Positions 19,131-28,829 of a stretch of DNA of 64,000 nt are shown in pieces. Made by a program: the position numbers and the translations under genes. The stretch is from positions 310,001 to 374,000 of the forward strand of contig JAAAFW010000015.1 of the NCBI GenBank assembly GCA_019352875.1, given 5' to 3'. How positions within the stretch are numbered: the first letter of the stretch is position 1; each line of letters begins with the position of its first letter. The notes under the pieces were generated by a model. It was given only the letters and a program-made list of their open reading frames with translations, did not search any database and was not told the origin of the DNA. Source of the DNA: Pedobacter cryoconitis (lineage in GTDB: Bacteria > Bacteroidota > Bacteroidia > Sphingobacteriales > Sphingobacteriaceae).

Positions 19131-20996
19131 ATGAAGAGATTTACATTTATCGGACTGATCTGTCTGATCAGCTATAGCCTGTCTGCGCAGCCGGGACTAC
19201 CTGTATCGCCAGAATTACAGAAGGCCTATAAAAATGGCACCAGAGCAGTTAGTGGAAAGCCGGGGCCAGCATACTGGCAGAATACCGCAGATTATCAGCT
19301 GGACATTCATTTCAACCCACAGACGGGACTACTGGAAGGTACAGTAGATATCGATTATCTTAATCATAGTCCGGACACATTGAAGCAAATCTGGTTTAAA
19401 TTATACCCTAATCTCTACCAGAAAGGTGTTAAAAGAGATTCTAAGATTTCGGAGAAAGATTTAGGTGAAGGTGTTAAACTGGCTTCAGTAACTATAGGAA
19501 CCAGACAACTCGCGGATACCGCACTGCATATTGACGGTACGAACATGTATACAGCTGTTCCACCAGTTGCGCCAGGTCAACGCGTTAAAGTAAAGATAAA
19601 TTACAGTTACCTGGTAAATAAGGGATCTCATGTCAGAACAGGGAGAGTGGATGATGGAGCCTGGTTTATTGCTTATTTCTTTCCAAGGATTGCAGTATAT
19701 GATGATATCGACGGATGGAACAAATACCCATATACCGGTGACGCAGAGTTTTATAATGATTTTTGCACTTTCAACGCAAAAATAACGCTGCCTGGTAAGT
19801 TCAGTGTTTGGGCTACAGGAGATTTGCAGAATACTGCCGAGTTATTTCAGCCAGAAATTGCAGACAGAATTGCCAGGGCAGAAAAATCTGACCAGACGAT
19901 AGATGTAATTACTGATGCAGATCTGAAATCGGGAAAGATCGGTTCAGGCCGCGAAAGCCAAACCTGGAATTTTAAAGCCTCTCAGGTTCCGGATTTTGTG
20001 TTCGCAGTAAGTGATCATTATTTATGGAAATCGACCAGCCTGGTTGTAGATTCGACCAGTGGACGCAGGACGCGGGTCGATGCTGTATTCAATGCAGGGC
20101 ATCAGGATTATTATGAAGTGATCGACTTTGCTAGAAAAACAGTTGATGAGATGAGCTTTAAATTCCCACGATGGCCGTTTCCATATAGTCATATCACCAT
20201 TTTTGATGGACTGGATCAGATGGAATACCCGATGATGGTAAATGACAACCCGGTAGACAGAAGGGAAGATGCGATCACATTGACTGTTCATGAGATATTC
20301 CATAGTCTCTTTCCGTTCTATATGGGGACTAATGAGACCAAACATGCCTGGATGGACGAAGGTTGGGCTACAATAGGAGAATGGCTGATTGCGCCTATGA
20401 TTGAACCCGCAATGGTCGATGATTATGGCATTAAACCAACTGGAACGACGTCAGGAACCAAAAATGATACACCCATCATGACCTTAACTCCCGAATTGAA
20501 GGGGAGTGGGTCGTTTACGAATTCTTATCCGAAGCCGGCGCTGGGTTATTTATATGTTAAAGATTATTTGGGTAATGAATTATTCCTGAAAGCATTGCAT
20601 CACTATATGGAACAGTGGCATGGTAAGCATCCGGTTCCTGCCGACTTCTTTAATTCCATGAATGTCGGGTCCGGAAAAAATATGGACTGGTTTTGGAAGC
20701 GTTGGTTCTATGGCGAAGGTGAACTGGATTTGGGCATTTCTTCGGCAACAAAAACTACAGATGGATATACTTTTGTGATTACTAATCAGAGTAATAAGCC
20801 CTTGCCAGTTGATCTGGAATTAGAATTTACCGACGGTTCTAAAACGAAGATTCATCAGACTATAGGTATATGGGAGCATGCAGATAAGCAGGTTAAAATA
20901 CCTTATAAAACCAATAAGAAAATAAGAAAAGTGAAATTGGGCGATACTTATGTCCCGGACAAGAATCAGTCAAATAATACGCTTACTCTGAAATAG
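19131..20996 (+). CDS. M1-family metallopeptidase, exported
   Basis: The 621-residue protein has a signal peptide (about 1-21, ending SLSAQ). The gluzincin zinc site is complete: HEIFH at 387-391 with the third ligand Glu410 in DEGWAT, exactly HExxH-x18-E. A beta-rich N-terminal domain precedes it, and a C-terminal Ig-like segment with [10 protein letters not shown] ends the protein. It probably acts as an aminopeptidase in the periplasm or outside the cell. Its last 14 bp overlap the 3' end of the convergent queG gene. Confidence 0.92.
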   Translation: MKRFTFIGLICLISYSLSAQPGLPVSPELQKAYKNGTRAVSGKPGPAYWQNTADYQLDIHFNPQTGLLEGTVDIDYLNHSPDTLKQIWFKLYPNLYQKGVKRDSKISEKDLGEGVKLASVTIGTRQLADTALHIDGTNMYTAVPPVAPGQRVKVKINYSYLVNKGSHVRTGRVDDGAWFIAYFFPRIAVYDDIDGWNKYPYTGDAEFYNDFCTFNAKITLPGKFSVWATGDLQNTAELFQPEIADRIARAEKSDQTIDVITDADLKSGKIGSGRESQTWNFKASQVPDFVFAVSDHYLWKSTSLVVDSTSGRRTRVDAVFNAGHQDYYEVIDFARKTVDEMSFKFPRWPFPYSHITIFDGLDQMEYPMMVNDNPVDRREDAITLTVHEIFHSLFPFYMGTNETKHAWMDEGWATIGEWLIAPMIEPAMVDDYGIKPTGTTSGTKNDTPIMTLTPELKGSGSFTNSYPKPALGYLYVKDYLGNELFLKALHHYMEQWHGKHPVPADFFNSMNVGSGKNMDWFWKRWFYGEGELDLGISSATKTTDGYTFVITNQSNKPLPVDLELEFTDGSKTKIHQTIGIWEHADKQVKIPYKTNKKIRKVKLGDTYVPDKNQSNNTLTLK

Positions 20997-21945
20997 GGTT
21001 TTCCTGACCCGGAGTTTGCTTGATAAAATCCAGATTACGGACCAGGCCTTTAAACTTGGTCCGTTTTACTGCAGAATTTTTGAACAATTTGCTAAATACG
21101 TCTTCTGTAATATCCAGCCAGTCTTCTTTTTTCATCTCCAGAAGGTTGGGTGCTGGTTTAAATTCCGGTTCCTGATTAGGCACCGAAAAGCGGTTCCAGG
21201 GACAAACATCCTGGCAGATATCACAACCGAACATCCAGTTTTCCATTTGCTGATTGAATTGCGCAGGAATTTCATCCCGTAATTCTATGGTCAGATAAGA
21301 GATACACTTATTTGCGTCGATAATTGCTGGTGAAAGTATGGCCTCAGTGGGACAAGCATCAATACATTTAGTGCAGCTTCCGCAATGATCAGTAGTAAAA
21401 GGCTGGTCGGGAACCAGATCCAGATCGATTATTAATTCCGCTAAAAAGAAAAATGAACCTGTTTTCTTACTGATAATATTGCTGTTTTTACCTACCCAGC
21501 CAATTCCTGCACGTTTTGCCCAGGCCCTGTCCAAAACAGGGGCAGAATCGACAAATGCTCTTCCACTGACCTCTCCAATTTCGTCCTGAATGAAACTGAG
21601 TAGCTGAAAAAGCTTATCCTTAATAACAAGATGATAATCTTTTCCATAAGCATATTTGCTAATCCTGGGAGCATCCGGGTCGATTTGTTGTTGTTCAGGG
21701 AAGTAATTAAGTGTTAAAGAAATTACAGATTTAGCATCATCTACTAATATTCGTGGATCCAGCCTCTTATCGAAATGATTTTCCATATAACTCATGGATC
21801 CGTGATGTTGGTTTTTAAGCCATTTCTCCAATCTGGGCGCCTCTTCCTCCAGGAAATCTGCCTTGGCAATTCCGCATTGCTGAAAGCCCAGTCTCAGGGC
21901 CTCATCTTTAATCAGCTTACTGTAATTTGCGGAATTTGGATGCAT
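20983..21945 (-). CDS. queG: Epoxyqueuosine reductase QueG
   Basis: The protein has 320 residues when started at the ATG at 21943-21945 ([10 protein letters not shown]); a longer frame adds ten residues unlike the family. It is the cobalamin-dependent enzyme that reduces epoxyqueuosine to queuosine in tRNA. Two 4Fe-4S motifs are visible, [12 protein letters not shown] and [11 protein letters not shown]. The N-terminal cobalamin-binding part includes [12 protein letters not shown]. The usual long version carries a C-terminal HEAT-like extension, which is absent here, as in many Bacteroidota. It overlaps the M1 peptidase gene tail to tail by 14 bp. Confidence 0.93.
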   Translation of the reverse strand: MHPNSANYSKLIKDEALRLGFQQCGIAKADFLEEEAPRLEKWLKNQHHGSMSYMENHFDKRLDPRILVDDAKSVISLTLNYFPEQQQIDPDAPRISKYAYGKDYHLVIKDKLFQLLSFIQDEIGEVSGRAFVDSAPVLDRAWAKRAGIGWVGKNSNIISKKTGSFFFLAELIIDLDLVPDQPFTTDHCGSCTKCIDACPTEAILSPAIIDANKCISYLTIELRDEIPAQFNQQMENWMFGCDICQDVCPWNRFSVPNQEPEFKPAPNLLEMKKEDWLDITEDVFSKLFKNSAVKRTKFKGLVRNLDFIKQTPGQENPISE

Positions 21946-21952
21946 AAGAGCA

Positions 21953-21960
21953 CAAAGGTA
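21953..21960 (-). promoter_or_regulatory. Candidate -7 element for queG
   Basis: TACCTTTG on the minus strand is a full match to TAnnTTTG and ends only 7 nt before the queG ATG, so the transcript would be nearly leaderless. No -33 TTG lies at the standard distance. Confidence 0.4.
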
Positions 21961-22026
21961 AATATTAAGGCGCAAACCTTTTCAGTACTCTCGTGTTATT
22001 TGCTTTGAAAACCAAACCTTATTAAC

Positions 22027-22302
22027 ATGGAAAATTTGAATGATAATAATAATCGAAGGAATGAGGAGTTGCCGGAACAGGAACCAAGTTTAGAGAATAT
22101 AGCTAACGTTAGTCATGAGGAACCACCGGGGCAACCACCTGTACCTGTTGAAGACAATTACTCTCAACATGAACAAAACCCTGGGCCGTCTCCGGAGGCG
22201 GTAAATGAAGATAACGACAAAGGAGCGGGGCCTGTAATGAAGTGGCTTATACCGATCATTGTCGTTATCCTTTTAATCTACTGGTTTCTGATTAGAAAAT
22301 AA
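22027..22302 (+). CDS. Small tail-anchored protein, function unknown
   Basis: The protein has 91 residues. The first 70 are low-complexity and rich in Asn, Glu and Pro (for example NDNNNRRNEELPEQEP). A single transmembrane helix closes the protein (about 72-88, MKWLIPIIVVILLIYWF), followed by RK. The layout suggests a C-terminally anchored membrane protein with a disordered cytoplasmic part. It is divergent from queG and its stop abuts the 3' end of the GNAT-nitrilase gene. I do not recognise a family. Confidence 0.65.
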   Translation: MENLNDNNNRRNEELPEQEPSLENIANVSHEEPPGQPPVPVEDNYSQHEQNPGPSPEAVNEDNDKGAGPVMKWLIPIIVVILLIYWFLIRK

Positions 22303-23811
22303 TTATTTTAATAGCCGCACTTCGTAAAGATCCTTTCTGCGATCCTGCAGAATCTTTACTGTGCCGAAATGATGCACTTCGTCTAATAAATGTAGGTCTA
22401 CATCTACAACAAGCATCATTTCGGTATTAGGTGTGGTTTCGGCCTTAACTGCGTTAGTAGGAAATGCGAAGTCAGATGGCGTAAACACGGCAGATTGAGC
22501 AAACTGTATATCCATATTATTGACTTTTGGCAAGTTACCTACACAACCGGCAATCGCTACATAACATTCATTTTCAATAGCTCTGGCCTGTGCACATCTT
22601 CTTACACGTGTATAGCCATTCTGTGTATCGGTAAGAAACGGTACAAATAAAATCTGCATCCCCTGGTCGGCATAAATACGGCTTAGTTCAGGAAATTCTA
22701 CGTCGTAACAGATCAGGATACCAACTTTACCACAATCTGTATCGAATACTTTAATTTTATCTCCTCCAACCATTCCATAATATTTTAATTCATTAGGCGT
22801 AATATGGATTTTACGGTATTCGTCGGTCTTTCCACTGCGGTGGCAAAGGTAGGTCGCGTTATACAGCTTATTATCTTCGATGATTGGCATACTGCCAGAG
22901 ATAATGTTAACATTATAGGACACAGCATAACTTTGTATTCTTTCTACTATCTCTGCAGTAAGTTCTGCCAGTTTACGCATCGCTTCCATTTCGGGTAAGT
23001 GATTGTAAGGATGTAGCAGGGGGGTATTGAAGAATTCGGGGAAAAGAAGGAAATCGGATTTATAACCACTGACAGAATCGACAAAAAATTCTACCTGTTC
23101 ATAAAAAGCCTCCATGTCCGGGAATAGGCGCATTTGCCATTGTACCAGTCCTAAGCGGATAGTTTTTGCCGAGCGTGCCGAAGCATCAATTCCCTGATAA
23201 TAGATGTTATTCCATTCGATAAGGGTAGCGAATTCTTTTGATTCATGATCTCCCGGTAGATAATTCTTTAATACTTTTCGTACGTGGAAATCATTTGAAA
23301 GCTGGAAAGTAAGAGTCGGATCATATAATTCCTTGGCTTTAACTTTATCTATGTATTGTCTTGGAGTTAATTCATCGGCATGTGAATGATATCCCGGTAT
23401 ACGGCCACCTGCGATAATGCTTTTCAGGTTGAGACTTTCACAAAGCTCTTTTCTGGCTTCGTAAAGACGTCTGCCCAGACGCAGACCACGGAACTCAGGA
23501 GACACAAAGATTTCTATGCCGTACAATGTATCCCCATTTGGGTCATGTGTAGAAAAAGTATAAGCTCCAGTTATTAATTGATAAGTATGTTTATCACCGT
23601 ATTCATCATAATCTACAATGATAGATAGCGAACAGGCAACAACTTTATCATCAACAGAGATACAAAGCTGCCCTTCAGGGAACAATTTTAGAAGTCTTGC
23701 GATTGTATGCTTACTCCAGATCTGGCCGCCTAAAGTATCGTAAGCCTGTTCCATAGATTCTTTCAGATCGTCATAATCTTCGAGTGTAAGTTTTCTTGTT
23801 TCGATGTTCAT
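22303..23811 (-). CDS. GNAT acetyltransferase fused to nitrilase-family amidohydrolase
   Basis: The protein has 502 residues from the ATG at 23809-23811 (MNIETRKLTL). The N-terminal GNAT domain (about 1-180) has SPEFRGLRLGRRLYE, the acetyl-CoA loop. The C-terminal carbon-nitrogen hydrolase domain (about 220-500) has the Glu-Lys-Cys triad in LFPEFFN, YRKIHITP and LICYDVEFPE. Such bifunctional proteins are known in several phyla but their substrate is generally not defined; coupled acylation and amide hydrolysis is inference. Downstream it abuts the small tail-anchored gene, which is convergent. Confidence 0.9.
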   Translation of the reverse strand: MNIETRKLTLEDYDDLKESMEQAYDTLGGQIWSKHTIARLLKLFPEGQLCISVDDKVVACSLSIIVDYDEYGDKHTYQLITGAYTFSTHDPNGDTLYGIEIFVSPEFRGLRLGRRLYEARKELCESLNLKSIIAGGRIPGYHSHADELTPRQYIDKVKAKELYDPTLTFQLSNDFHVRKVLKNYLPGDHESKEFATLIEWNNIYYQGIDASARSAKTIRLGLVQWQMRLFPDMEAFYEQVEFFVDSVSGYKSDFLLFPEFFNTPLLHPYNHLPEMEAMRKLAELTAEIVERIQSYAVSYNVNIISGSMPIIEDNKLYNATYLCHRSGKTDEYRKIHITPNELKYYGMVGGDKIKVFDTDCGKVGILICYDVEFPELSRIYADQGMQILFVPFLTDTQNGYTRVRRCAQARAIENECYVAIAGCVGNLPKVNNMDIQFAQSAVFTPSDFAFPTNAVKAETTPNTEMMLVVDVDLHLLDEVHHFGTVKILQDRRKDLYEVRLLK

Positions 23812-23830
23812 ATATGTATAGTATTTTAGC

Positions 23831-23878
23831 AAAAAACGTACATATATCCAGAATCACACTGAAATACGTACGTTTTTT
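23831..23878 (-). terminator. Terminator after ruvB
   Basis: An 11-bp inverted repeat, AAAAAACGTAC / GTACGTTTTTT, surrounds a 26-nt loop. On the minus strand it follows ruvB and ends in a T-run, just upstream of the GNAT-nitrilase gene. Confidence 0.6.
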
Positions 23879-23935
23879 ATGAGCTGATTAATTATATACA
23901 GAACATGCACAAATGATGCCTGAACAGGCCGGAGA

Positions 23936-24958
23936 TCAGAATAATCTGCCGGACTGTGCCTGATAAGAACGGCCGAGATGTTTATAGGCCGCTTCGGTGA
24001 CTTCACGGCCGCGTGAAGTACGCATCATATAACCTTCCTGAATCAGGAATGGTTCGTAAACTTCTTCTATTGTACCCTCGTCCTCACCAACTGCAGTCGC
24101 TATGGTTTTTAGTCCAACCGGGCCTCCTTTAAATTTGTCGATAATGGTCAGCAGAATCTTGTTGTCCATTTCATCCAGACCATGTTCGTCGACATTCAGT
24201 GCGGTTAAAGCATATTTTGAAATCTTGGTGTCGATTGTGCCGTTACCTTTGATCTGGGCAAAATCCCTCGTTCTGCGAAGTAATGCGTTTGCGATACGGG
24301 GTGTCCCACGGCTTCTTCTGGCTATTTCATAAGCTCCTTCTTCAGTAATCGGTGTTTTAAGAATTTGTGAAGAGCGAAGTACGATTGTTGTTAATAGTTT
24401 GGCATCATAATATGCAAGCCTGGAATTGATGCCGAAACGAGCCCGTAAAGGCGCCGTTAGCAAACCGGAACGTGTCGTCGCACCAACCAATGTAAATGGA
24501 TTCAATCCAATCTGTACTGAGCGTGCATTTGGACCGCTTTCCAGCATAATGTCGATCTTAAAGTCCTCCATGGCAGAATATAAGTATTCTTCTACCACCG
24601 GACTCAGTCTGTGTATCTCATCAATGAATAGAATGTCACCGGTTTCCAGATTGGTTAGCAAGCCGGCTAGGTCACCTGGCTTATCAAGTACCGGGCCTGA
24701 AGTGACTTTAATACCCACACTCATTTCATTGGCAATAATATAAGAAAGTGTGGTCTTGCCCAAGCCAGGAGGGCCATGTAGCAACACATGATCCAAGGGT
24801 TCACCGCGTAATTTGGCGGCCTTAACGAAGATCTTCAGATTTTCCATGATCTTTTCCTGACCAGTAAAATCTTCGAATGCCTGCGGCCTTAAAACTTTTT
24901 CTATATCTCGTTCAACCGGAGACAGGTTCTCCGCTGAAGCATCGAGGTTTTCATTCAT
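23936..24958 (-). CDS. ruvB: Holliday junction branch-migration ATPase RuvB
   Basis: The 340-residue AAA+ ATPase drives branch migration with RuvA. Walker [10 protein letters not shown] is at 62-70 and Walker [10 protein letters not shown] near 110. The C-terminal winged helix includes [16 protein letters not shown] and the RTSRGR motif. It is full length. The stop of the upstream hbd-type gene is 2 bp away, so pdxH, hbd and ruvB appear to form one minus-strand operon. ruvA and ruvC are not in the window. Confidence 0.97.
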   Translation of the reverse strand: MNENLDASAENLSPVERDIEKVLRPQAFEDFTGQEKIMENLKIFVKAAKLRGEPLDHVLLHGPPGLGKTTLSYIIANEMSVGIKVTSGPVLDKPGDLAGLLTNLETGDILFIDEIHRLSPVVEEYLYSAMEDFKIDIMLESGPNARSVQIGLNPFTLVGATTRSGLLTAPLRARFGINSRLAYYDAKLLTTIVLRSSQILKTPITEEGAYEIARRSRGTPRIANALLRRTRDFAQIKGNGTIDTKISKYALTALNVDEHGLDEMDNKILLTIIDKFKGGPVGLKTIATAVGEDEGTIEEVYEPFLIQEGYMMRTSRGREVTEAAYKHLGRSYQAQSGRLF

Positions 24959-24960
24959 GT

Positions 24961-25854
24961 TTATTGATTTAAAAATTTGGAAGCAACTTTAGCTTCCTTT
25001 ATACCCTGGCTGTAATCGTAAAAGCCCTCACCGGATTTTACCCCCGTCTTTCCTGCCATAACCATATTTACCAGTAAAGGGCAGGGTGCATACTTTGCCT
25101 GCCCGAAGCCCTGTTGCAGCACTTGTAGAATTGCCAGGCAGACATCCAGACCAATAAAGTCGGCCAGCTGGAGCGGGCCCATAGGATGAGCCATTCCCAG
25201 TTTCATTACCGTATCGATCTCCTTCACACCTGCAACGCCTTCAAATAGCGTAATAATTGCTTCGTTAATCATCGGCATCAGAATCCTGTTAGCTACAAAT
25301 CCCGGATAGTCATTTACTTCGACAGGAACTTTATCCAGTTTGGCTGAAACTGCCATAATCTGGCTGGTTGTTTCATCTGAAGTAGCATAACCGCGGATCA
25401 CCTCAACCAGCTTCATTACAGGTACCGGATTCATAAAATGCATTCCAATTACCTGAGTACCGCGCCCAGTTACAGCCGCAATCTGTGTAATTGATATTGA
25501 GGAAGTATTACTTGCCAGGATAGCTTCAGGTTTAGCATATACATCCAGCTCGCGGAAAATATTAAGTTTGAGTTCCAGATTTTCAGTTGCAGCTTCCACA
25601 ACCAGGTCGGCCTGTGAAACGCCAGCTTTAAGGTCTGCTGTTGTATGAATCCTGGAGAGTGTTGCTTCTTTATCTGCAATGGTTATACTGCCTTTGGTTA
25701 CCTGTCTGTCCAGATTCTTGCTAATAGTTTTGACTGCATGGTGGAGTGCCTCTTCATTTATATCTATCAGATTTACCTGGTAGCCAAATTGTGCGAAGGT
25801 ATGTGCAATACCATTTCCCATAGTTCCTGAACCAACAATAGCTATTTGTTTCAT
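24961..25854 (-). CDS. 3-hydroxybutyryl-CoA dehydrogenase
   Basis: The 297-residue, NAD-dependent enzyme oxidises or reduces 3-hydroxyacyl-CoA. The N-terminal Rossmann motif [14 protein letters not shown] begins at residue 8. [15 protein letters not shown] contains the catalytic His, and [16 protein letters not shown] and [14 protein letters not shown] are conserved in the C-terminal dimerisation domain. It is a single-domain enzyme without hydratase fusion. It sits between pdxH and ruvB in an operon whose members seem functionally unrelated. Confidence 0.93.
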   Translation of the reverse strand: MKQIAIVGSGTMGNGIAHTFAQFGYQVNLIDINEEALHHAVKTISKNLDRQVTKGSITIADKEATLSRIHTTADLKAGVSQADLVVEAATENLELKLNIFRELDVYAKPEAILASNTSSISITQIAAVTGRGTQVIGMHFMNPVPVMKLVEVIRGYATSDETTSQIMAVSAKLDKVPVEVNDYPGFVANRILMPMINEAIITLFEGVAGVKEIDTVMKLGMAHPMGPLQLADFIGLDVCLAILQVLQQGFGQAKYAPCPLLVNMVMAGKTGVKSGEGFYDYSQGIKEAKVASKFLNQ

Positions 25855-25878
25855 ATGAATCTTTTATATTAGGTTAGA

Positions 25879-26529
25879 TTAAGGAGCGAGTCTTGAAATT
25901 ACCCACACTCCATCTTCAAAGGTATAATTTATCCTGTCATGTAATCTGCTTGGGCGGCCCTGCCAGAATTCTATGGCCTGCGGCTCCAGAATATATCCTC
26001 CCCAGTGCTCCGGACGTGGGATCTCATGCCCTTGAAACTCACTTTTTAAAACGGATACTTTTTTCTGAAGGTATTCACGATCCGGAATAATCTGACTTTG
26101 CGGCGATGCAACTGCTCCGATCTGACTACCTGTGGGGCGGGAATGAAAATAAGTATCAGAAGCTTCGGCGCTCACACGGCTTACTACACCGTCAATTCTG
26201 ACCTGACGTTCTAGCTCCGGCCAGAAAAAAAGAAGAGATGCCTGTGGGTTTTCTGCCAACTGTTTTCCCTTCTTACTTTCGTAATTCGTATAGAAAACAA
26301 AACCAGTACTATCGAATTCTTTTAACAGGACAATTCTCGCTGAGGGTTTACCCATGGCGTCTGCAGTTGCCAGGGTCATCACATTTGGCTCAAAAAGCTG
26401 TGCGCCAAGAGCGTCCTTAAACCAGCTGGCAAATTGATCTGCAGGGTTAGCTGCAACATCACTTTCATGAAGTTCTGCCGCCTTATATTCCTGTCTCAGA
26501 TTCTGAAGATTTTCTTTAGTCAGTTCCAT
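25879..26529 (-). CDS. pdxH: Pyridoxamine 5'-phosphate oxidase
   Basis: The 216-residue flavoenzyme makes pyridoxal 5'-phosphate from the pyridoxine or pyridoxamine phosphate. FMN-binding and substrate residues are in SARIVLLKEFD, TNYESKKGKQL and RPEHWGGY; the C-terminal FWQGRPSRLHDR block is diagnostic. It is the first gene of the pdxH-hbd-ruvB operon and is divergent from yqgE, with 49 bp between them. Confidence 0.95.
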   Translation of the reverse strand: MELTKENLQNLRQEYKAAELHESDVAANPADQFASWFKDALGAQLFEPNVMTLATADAMGKPSARIVLLKEFDSTGFVFYTNYESKKGKQLAENPQASLLFFWPELERQVRIDGVVSRVSAEASDTYFHSRPTGSQIGAVASPQSQIIPDREYLQKKVSVLKSEFQGHEIPRPEHWGGYILEPQAIEFWQGRPSRLHDRINYTFEDGVWVISRLAP

Positions 26530-26578
26530 TTCACAAAAATGGTTATAGTTTTTTTAAAATTATCAGTAAATTTCCTAA

Positions 26579-27142
26579 ATGATCAATCATTCAGAGCCGG
26601 CAGCAGGTAAACTGCTTATTTCAGAACCTTTCCTTAACGATCCGCATTTTACACGCTCAGTTATTCTGCTGGTTGATACTACGCCCGAAGGAACATTAGG
26701 AATGATTATTAATCAGCCTACGGCTTTATTGGTCAGTGATCTGTTGCAGGACCTGGCGGGTGCCGACTTTCCCGTTTATAGCGGAGGACCTGTGAATACA
26801 GAACTAATCCATTTTATTCACCGCTGTCCCGAAAAAATAGGCGAAGGACAGGAGCTCGCAAAAGGGATCTTCTGGGGAGGAAATTACGAAGATTTTAAAA
26901 GATGTATGCTTGAGCACACCGTATCGAAAGATGAGATTCGTGTTTTTATCGGTTATGCAGGATGGGATCCCGGTCAGCTGCAGGAAGAACTCTCTTCCAA
27001 TACCTGGATCGTATCGGATCAATACGATTCAGATATGGTCTTTAATGTAGATGAAGAACAGCTTTGGCGGGATGTAGTGGTGAATATGGGCCCGAGATAT
27101 GCCCATATTAGCCAGTTTCCAAAAAACCCGAATCTGAATTAA
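26579..27142 (+). CDS. YqgE/AlgH family protein
   Basis: The 187-residue protein covers the whole family length. The N-terminal GKLLISEPFLNDPHFTRSV and GTLGMIINQPT blocks are diagnostic, as are FPVYSGGPV and IGYAGWDPGQLQEEL. The family is widespread and its biochemical role is unclear, although AlgH was first named for a regulatory phenotype in Pseudomonas. The stop abuts the 3' end of convergent purE with no gap. Confidence 0.93.
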   Translation: MINHSEPAAGKLLISEPFLNDPHFTRSVILLVDTTPEGTLGMIINQPTALLVSDLLQDLAGADFPVYSGGPVNTELIHFIHRCPEKIGEGQELAKGIFWGGNYEDFKRCMLEHTVSKDEIRVFIGYAGWDPGQLQEELSSNTWIVSDQYDSDMVFNVDEEQLWRDVVVNMGPRYAHISQFPKNPNLN

Positions 27143-27634
27143 TTATTCAGATTCAAGTTCAGCAGCAGTTTCTTCTACCTTTTTACGTAACTCGTCTTTA
27201 TATGTCTGCATTTTTACTGCAAGACTTTCGTCTGCTGTAGACAAGATTTGAACCGCCAGCAATCCTGCATTTTTAGCTGCATTTAATGCAACTGTAGCCA
27301 CAGGAATTCCATTAGGCATTTGTAAAATAGAGAGAATGGAGTCCCATCCGTCAATAGAGTTCGATGATTTTACTGGTACGCCGATAACTGGCAATACAGT
27401 GATTGAGGCAACCATACCAGGCAGGTGAGCAGCTCCGCCGGCACCAGCAATGATAACTTTTAGTCCTCTTGAAGCAGCTTCCTGGGCATATTTAAACATG
27501 CGTTCCGGTGTACGGTGGGCCGAAACCACCGTCATTTCAAATTCAACGCCAAATTGCTTGAAAACTTCAGCAGCATCGTTCATGACCGGAAGGTCAGACT
27601 TGCTGCCCATAATAATGCCTACTTTAATACTCAT
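27143..27634 (-). CDS. purE: 5-(carboxyamino)imidazole ribonucleotide mutase PurE
   Basis: The 163-residue class I PurE moves the carboxylate of N5-CAIR to carbon 4 in purine synthesis. [12 protein letters not shown] is at the N-terminus, SAHRTPERM holds the conserved catalytic His, and [11 protein letters not shown] completes the active site. Its start codon overlaps the stop codon of purK by one base, and purK supplies its substrate. Confidence 0.97.
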   Translation of the reverse strand: MSIKVGIIMGSKSDLPVMNDAAEVFKQFGVEFEMTVVSAHRTPERMFKYAQEAASRGLKVIIAGAGGAAHLPGMVASITVLPVIGVPVKSSNSIDGWDSILSILQMPNGIPVATVALNAAKNAGLLAVQILSTADESLAVKMQTYKDELRKKVEETAAELESE

Positions 27635-28773
27635 TAAGATATAACTTTTAGTGTGTTTCTGATGAAATTTGCTTTTTCAATAGCGGCTTCCCGATTTTGG
27701 TCAACGATCGTGACATGACCCATTTTCCGGAAAGGTTTAGTGTATTTTTTACCATAGAGATGAACATACACACCATCGATAGCGAGGATTTTTTCCAGCC
27801 CCTGGTAGCGGGCAACACCATCATGTCCTTTTTCTCCAAGCAGATTAATCATTACTGCATTGGTTACGGTGCGTGTATCACCCAGAGGAAGATTGAAAAT
27901 AGAGCGGAGGTGCTGTTCAAACTGAGAAACGTAATTACCCTCTATAGTATGGTGGCCACTGTTGTGTGGTCTTGGAGCAAGTTCGTTAACCAGAATACGT
28001 CCGTCTTTTGTGATGAACATTTCTACAGCCAGTAAACCAGTAATGTTTAAGGCTTCGGCAATCTGTACTGCAATAGCTTCTGCACGTGCCTGTATTGGTT
28101 CAGGGTATGTTGAAGGAGAGATCAGAAATTCTACCAGATTTGCTTCGGCATTAAATTCCATTTCCACCAGAGGAAACGTTTTAACATCCCCGTTTGCATT
28201 TCTTGCAACAATTACTGCAATCTCTTTTTCAAAATCTACCAGTTCTTCCATCAGGCAGGGGCTGGTAAATGCATGGTCAAGGTCTGCCACAGAATTAATA
28301 CGCATTACACCCTTCCCATCATATCCATCTTTACGCTGCTTGAGCATATAGGGGTAAGGAAAGTTAGAAGTGATCATTTCCTCTCTGGAGTTTGCCAGCT
28401 GGAAAGGAGCGGTGGGAATATCATTTTCTTTGAAAAATTGCTTTTGTACGCCTTTATCCTGAATTAATCTGATTACCCTTGATTGCGGATACACCTGTTT
28501 TCCTTCTTTTTCCAGTTGTTCCAGTGCTTCAATATTTACCTTTTCTATTTCTATAGTAATGACATCTGCCTTTTTGCCAAATTTATAAACCGTATCAAAA
28601 TCAGTAATAGAGCCGCATTCGAAAGTATTTGCCAGATGTTTGCAGGGAGCGTCATGATCAGGATCCAGAACCAGAGTAGTAAGGTTGTAATTAATGGCTT
28701 CCTGAATTAACATTCTGCCTAATTGACCCCCACCTAAAATACCTAATTTTAAATCACTTATTTGTTTTGCCAT
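27634..28773 (-). CDS. purK: N5-carboxyaminoimidazole ribonucleotide synthase PurK
   Basis: The 379-residue ATP-grasp enzyme converts AIR, bicarbonate and ATP to N5-CAIR. The N-terminal [13 protein letters not shown] binds the nucleotide region. ATP-grasp blocks include [17 protein letters not shown] and [17 protein letters not shown]. It forms the purK-purE operon, with a one-base overlap, and is divergent from the HI0933-type flavoprotein gene. Confidence 0.97.
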   Translation of the reverse strand: MAKQISDLKLGILGGGQLGRMLIQEAINYNLTTLVLDPDHDAPCKHLANTFECGSITDFDTVYKFGKKADVITIEIEKVNIEALEQLEKEGKQVYPQSRVIRLIQDKGVQKQFFKENDIPTAPFQLANSREEMITSNFPYPYMLKQRKDGYDGKGVMRINSVADLDHAFTSPCLMEELVDFEKEIAVIVARNANGDVKTFPLVEMEFNAEANLVEFLISPSTYPEPIQARAEAIAVQIAEALNITGLLAVEMFITKDGRILVNELAPRPHNSGHHTIEGNYVSQFEQHLRSIFNLPLGDTRTVTNAVMINLLGEKGHDGVARYQGLEKILAIDGVYVHLYGKKYTKPFRKMGHVTIVDQNREAAIEKANFIRNTLKVIS

Positions 28774-28805
28774 ATCGATATGAAAAAGTTATGCTTATTT
28801 TGCAC

Positions 28806-28813
28806 CAAAAATA
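28806..28813 (-). promoter_or_regulatory. Candidate -7 element for purK-purE
   Basis: TATTTTTG on the minus strand matches TAnnTTTG and lies 33 bp before the purK start. No -33 TTG is seen. Confidence 0.35.
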
Positions 28814-28829
28814 AACAATATAAACGGAT

